Assembly: GCF_026151205.1 (NCBI RefSeq)
Contig: NC_087082.1
Coordinates: 18,197,401 to 18,261,400 of the forward strand
Source of the DNA: Bolinopsis microptera
Lineage: Eukaryota > Ctenophora > Tentaculata > Lobata > Bolinopsidae
Reading direction: 5' to 3'
DNA length: 64,000 nucleotides
The position numbers were made by a program, and so were the translations under genes. The notes beneath the pieces are model-generated. The model was not told the origin of the DNA, ran no database searches, and saw nothing but the letters and a program-made list of their open reading frames with translations. Numbering within the stretch: position 1 is the first letter of the stretch; each line of letters opens with the position of its first letter. This document shows, piece by piece, positions 60,586 to 64,000 of this stretch.

Positions 60586-62370
60586 GGATTAAGTAACGTT
60601 TGTAATATCCCCGTGTAACGTGTGTTGTACTGGTTTCATCAACATGGATAATATCAACATGTACCCTGTACAGTATCATGATTACTGTGTTATTGGTCTA
60701 CAGCTCAAATATCATTATGATAATATTATTATAACCATTTGTAATTATTGTAAGACCGTACGGCGTACGTGTCCCACGTATGTCAAAACTAAATACAAGT
60801 GTACAAGATATAATGTATAATGTATAGTGTACAAGATATCATAATGCATATAGAAATTCCATACATTAGCTGTGTGTATCAGTGAGAAGTAGACACAGGT
60901 AAATTGGCAAATTGGACTGTTGTTCACGGAATTTAATTGCTGTGGAATTTGGCAGAGAGACAAAAGTTGAAGCACGTAATTCGTACATCATGTACCAATG
61001 TAGCACGGCATATTATACTCTCAATACATAACATTAACAACCCTCAATTTGTAGTTGCATTCCATACTTCATCTTCTACGATATTTCTATGATATTACGA
61101 TAATTCTATGATCCTACAGTTGTTATTTTGTTAATCTTTAAAGGATTCCCAATTGTTAATATTCGTCAACAACACAGACAGAACTACGCTGTACAGGTAA
61201 ATAATTCTGACCCAATCCTCAATGGCTCCTGAAAAATATCCCGCAGACGCAGACGACTTTACCGCGACGACGCAGAGATCACCAGCATACAACACAATTC
61301 CTGACACGCCCAGATGCGTTATTCATGTCATTCTGATATTACAGAGAAACTATGTTGACTATTTAAATATAATCCTATAATAATAACTGCATACCACAGC
61401 TATACAAGAAGTCATCTGACCGTGCTATTTATGATAACCATCTTTAGAACATGTTTTCTTTATTAACGAATTATATTCCGAATTATCGGGCGTCTTCAAT
61501 CTCGTGTAGCTCAATATAATAGTAGAGCTATAAAAGTTGAGGCACCGTTCAATTGTGTTATTGTTAAAGTAAGAGAGGCCTCCTTAAAATGAAGGAGATG
61601 GAACGAGCCACGAGGAGGCGATCATTTGTTCGATGTTCTTGTATGTTGAGGTATAATGATTAATGATGCGGAATAAACGGGGAATGGGACCGTTTGATAC
61701 GCTCTTTAGCCACAGTCCATATTATATACTAGTCATTTATTTACATGGTCTACAATCTAAAATATAATATAATTATATACAGTAGTCAATATTATATTAT
61801 AATGATAATACTATTCTTCTCATAAATTACTTGTGTATAACAGTATTAAGAGAAGTAACTTATCTTTTTAAAACGAGCTACAATCTCTATTGTCCAAATA
61901 AAACAGGCGCCCTACAATCTGTTTAAATTATTTAATTCGTGTCAACAACAATAGTTTTAAAATCAAAGTGACGGAAAGTGTTGAGGTTTGTCTGCTTGTC
62001 TAGTTGTCTATGTCCGGTGTTGAGACCTGGTTTCAATGTTTTAGGAATTAGTTATGGACAATTCCCACATCAAAGTTGTGTAATGAACTTTATCAGATGC
62101 GACTTTAGAACAATGCGTTGTTTAAAACAAAATAAACTTTGAGTTTGCTATACATGGTTGAAGTGAAATCTTGTTTTATTTCTCAATAAAGGGGAATTTG
62201 GGAATCTAGCTAGGCAAAGTCGGGGTACAGTCAGCGCACAGTTGGGGCACAGTTGAGTCTGTGCCCCAAGGTACCCCAGGTCACCTTTTTGCCTAGTTAG
62301 ATTACCAAGTGGCTGAATAAAGTTCCATTTCTGATTCCTGACTTCAGTAAAAGTGTACCGTGACACCGTC
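60586..62370. other. Non-coding region
   Basis: No gene recognised. Short direct and inverted words (TATAATGTATA, ATACAAGTGTACAAGATA) around 60790-60850. Confidence 0.4.
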
Positions 62371-62376
62371 CCAGCA

Positions 62377-62653
62377 AGAAGTCTGAACATGCAGTTTGAA
62401 CATGCAGTCTGAACATGCAGTCTGAACGTGCAGTCTGAACATGCAGTCTGAACATGCAGTCTGAACATGCAGTCTGAAAATGCAGTCTGAACATTAAATC
62501 TGAACATGCAGTCTGAACATGCAGTCTGAACATGCAGTCTGAACATGCAGTCTGAACATGCAGTATGAACATGCAGTCTGAACATGCAGTCTGAACATGC
62601 AGTCTGAACATGCAGTCTGAACATGCAGTCTGAACATGCAGTCTGAACATGCA
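62377..62653 (+). repeat. 13-bp tandem repeat (CATGCAGTCTGAA)n
   Basis: About 21 units with occasional substitutions. Thirteen is not a multiple of three, yet no stop arises on the - strand over the array, giving two overlapping spurious frames. Confidence 0.95.
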
Positions 62654-63590
62654 GTATCTCAGTTAGACGGGATGATGTTATTAGCTGCATTATACACACT
62701 CCCGGAAGTGTGTACAACTATTATATTGTAATGTTTACTAATATAACAAACCTCATTAATACGCCCTGACGAGTACACTTTTACACATTATTACTACATT
62801 TTTAAATATTGTACACGCTTTTGCAATGTATACACGTGTATTCTGTGTAAGCTTATTACTGGTATCCTAGCAACTATATAATAACTTTTCAACAAATAGC
62901 ATGTGTTGGCAGATACACAGCTGTTCCTTTTAACTGAGATGTAACAAGATTCTTACTTTTCTTTTAGATATACAAGACTGATAACGATACAATCTGTTTC
63001 CTGAAATGTTAAAACTTACTGTTTAGAAAACAACCCACATTTTCTCTTCTCAACATCCGTATTGCACTCTAGATCAGTGCACTGGTGGAAATGAACTTGT
63101 ATCTATTATATAATCAGTGGATATTATGTGGATTGTCGTTCTCAGAGCTATGGAAAGGGCTGGATAGCTAGCAAAGCGTTAAGACTGATGTTAAGATGTC
63201 AGAGCTAAGGTATCTGGCATAGTTCCAACAATCCCAAGAATTCAAAACACACTGTGGTCTGCAGTGTGTGGTATGAAGGTGTACTGCACACATCTTATTG
63301 TGTATAATACCGGATGTACGCGAGCCGTTAAGTCTAGTATTCAATATGTATAAGTCACGTGACCATTATAAGAGAGGTCTCTGAGACATATAATGGTATC
63401 TGCAGTATGTTCTGACTAGTCATGTGACCCTGGATTGTAACGAACACAATGGTAGAGATAGCACACAATGCTGCGTACTCCTCGCTGCACTACAAGATAT
63501 TGTAGCTAGCTATTGAAGTTAAATAATACAGACTGATTGGTTAGCAGTTCTACGGAAGAGGGGGCTTCTGAAAGAGTTAAAGGTGATTGG
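62654..63590. other. Non-coding region
   Basis: No gene recognised. GTCACGTGACC near 63354 and ACTGATTGGTTAGCAG near 63532 resemble words in the following array. Confidence 0.4.
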
Positions 63591-64000
63591 TAATACTGCC
63601 AGCTGATTGGTTACTTAAAGGTTGTAATACTGCCAGCTGATTGGTTACTTAAAGGTTGTAATACTGCCAGCTGATTGGTTACTTAAAGGTTGTAATACTG
63701 CCAGCTGATTGGTTACTTAAAGGTTGTAATACTGCCAGCTGATTGGTTACTTAAAGGTTGTAATACTGCCAGCTGATTGGTTACTTAAAGGTTGTAATAC
63801 TGCCAGCTGATTGGTTACTTAAAGGTTGTAATACTGCCAGCTGATTGGTTACTTAAAGGTTGTAATACTGCCAGCTGATTGGTTACTTAAAGGTTGTAAT
63901 ACTGCCAGCTGATTGGTTACTTAAAGGTTGTAATACTGTCAGCTGATTGGTTACTTAAAGGTTGTAATACTGCCAGCTGATTGGTTACTTAAAGGTTGTA
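63591..64000 (+). repeat. 34-bp tandem repeat with CAGCTG and inverted CCAAT
   Basis: About 12 nearly identical units of 34 bp, each with CCAGCTGATTGGTTACTTAAAGG, truncated by the window end. Every unit holds an E-box CAGCTG and an ATTGG (CCAAT on the other strand). Confidence 0.97.

Noticed and set aside
55963-60618. Long open frames of VLHCVTG-type heptapeptides (up to 412 codons) on both strands
   Set aside because: Consequence of a stop-free 21-bp satellite; open on both strands and with no splice or start context.
62148-62717. 189- and 117-codon - strand frames over the 13-bp array
   Set aside because: The array lacks stops in these frames; flanking parts show no gene signals.
47785-64000. 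CRISPR-like array
   Set aside because: All arrays are direct tandem repeats without unique spacers, and the DNA is eukaryotic.

Overview
The window looks like nuclear DNA of an invertebrate metazoan. It is AT-rich, its genes are split by GT-AG introns (some exons are microexons of 24-51 nt), the repeats include LINE and hAT-type debris and many minisatellites, and there is a short stretch of TTAGGG-type telomere-like repeat. I could not place it in a phylum from the sequence alone.

Region 1 (1-7056 and 27403-34803) holds two tandem genes on the + strand. Both encode very large, basic, beta-strand-rich proteins in giant exons. Gene A enters from the left edge and stops at 2812. Gene B runs from about 3260 or 3534 to 34803. 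Its last third has a clear tandem repeat of about 203 residues, and the extreme C-terminus resembles an Ig-like strand motif (DDTGDYKI).

Region 2 (7057-27400) is the main discovery. It is a single insertion of 20,344 bp inside the giant exon of gene B. It has terminal inverted repeats of about 1.7 kb and is flanked by a duplicated TA. Removing the element and one TA leaves the two halves of gene B in the same reading frame. Inside the element, on the - strand, are a 14- or 15-exon gene (22744 to 15298; small beta-barrel-like N-terminus, Lys-rich repeats, coiled coil, helical C-terminus) and a single-exon gene (14182 to 11903; Cys-rich N-terminus, a long Ser/Ala/Pro minisatellite, and a conserved-looking C-terminus). 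No transposase was recognised. The element is itself full of nested pieces: at least five smaller inverted-repeat elements, LINE and other retroelement fragments, duplicated exons, 61-bp repeats, and essentially all of the long poly-G/poly-C runs in the window. It looks like a giant cargo-carrying TIR transposon.

Region 3 (36639-39773) is a four-exon gene on the - strand for a basic, proline-rich protein of about 462 aa that I do not recognise. Around 42.1-42.9 kb there may be two exons of another gene.

Region 4 (43-64 kb) has no convincing genes. It contains a 0.6-kb direct duplication, a divergent array built on a TGTGACAAAGT-like motif, two strong hairpins, an hAT-type MITE and a series of unrelated tandem arrays (7, 12, 79, 22, 21, 13 and 34 bp units). 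The 21-bp satellite (about 4.6 kb) has a higher-order repeat of 861 bp. The long open frames across these arrays follow from unit lengths divisible by three, or from units without stops, and are not genes.
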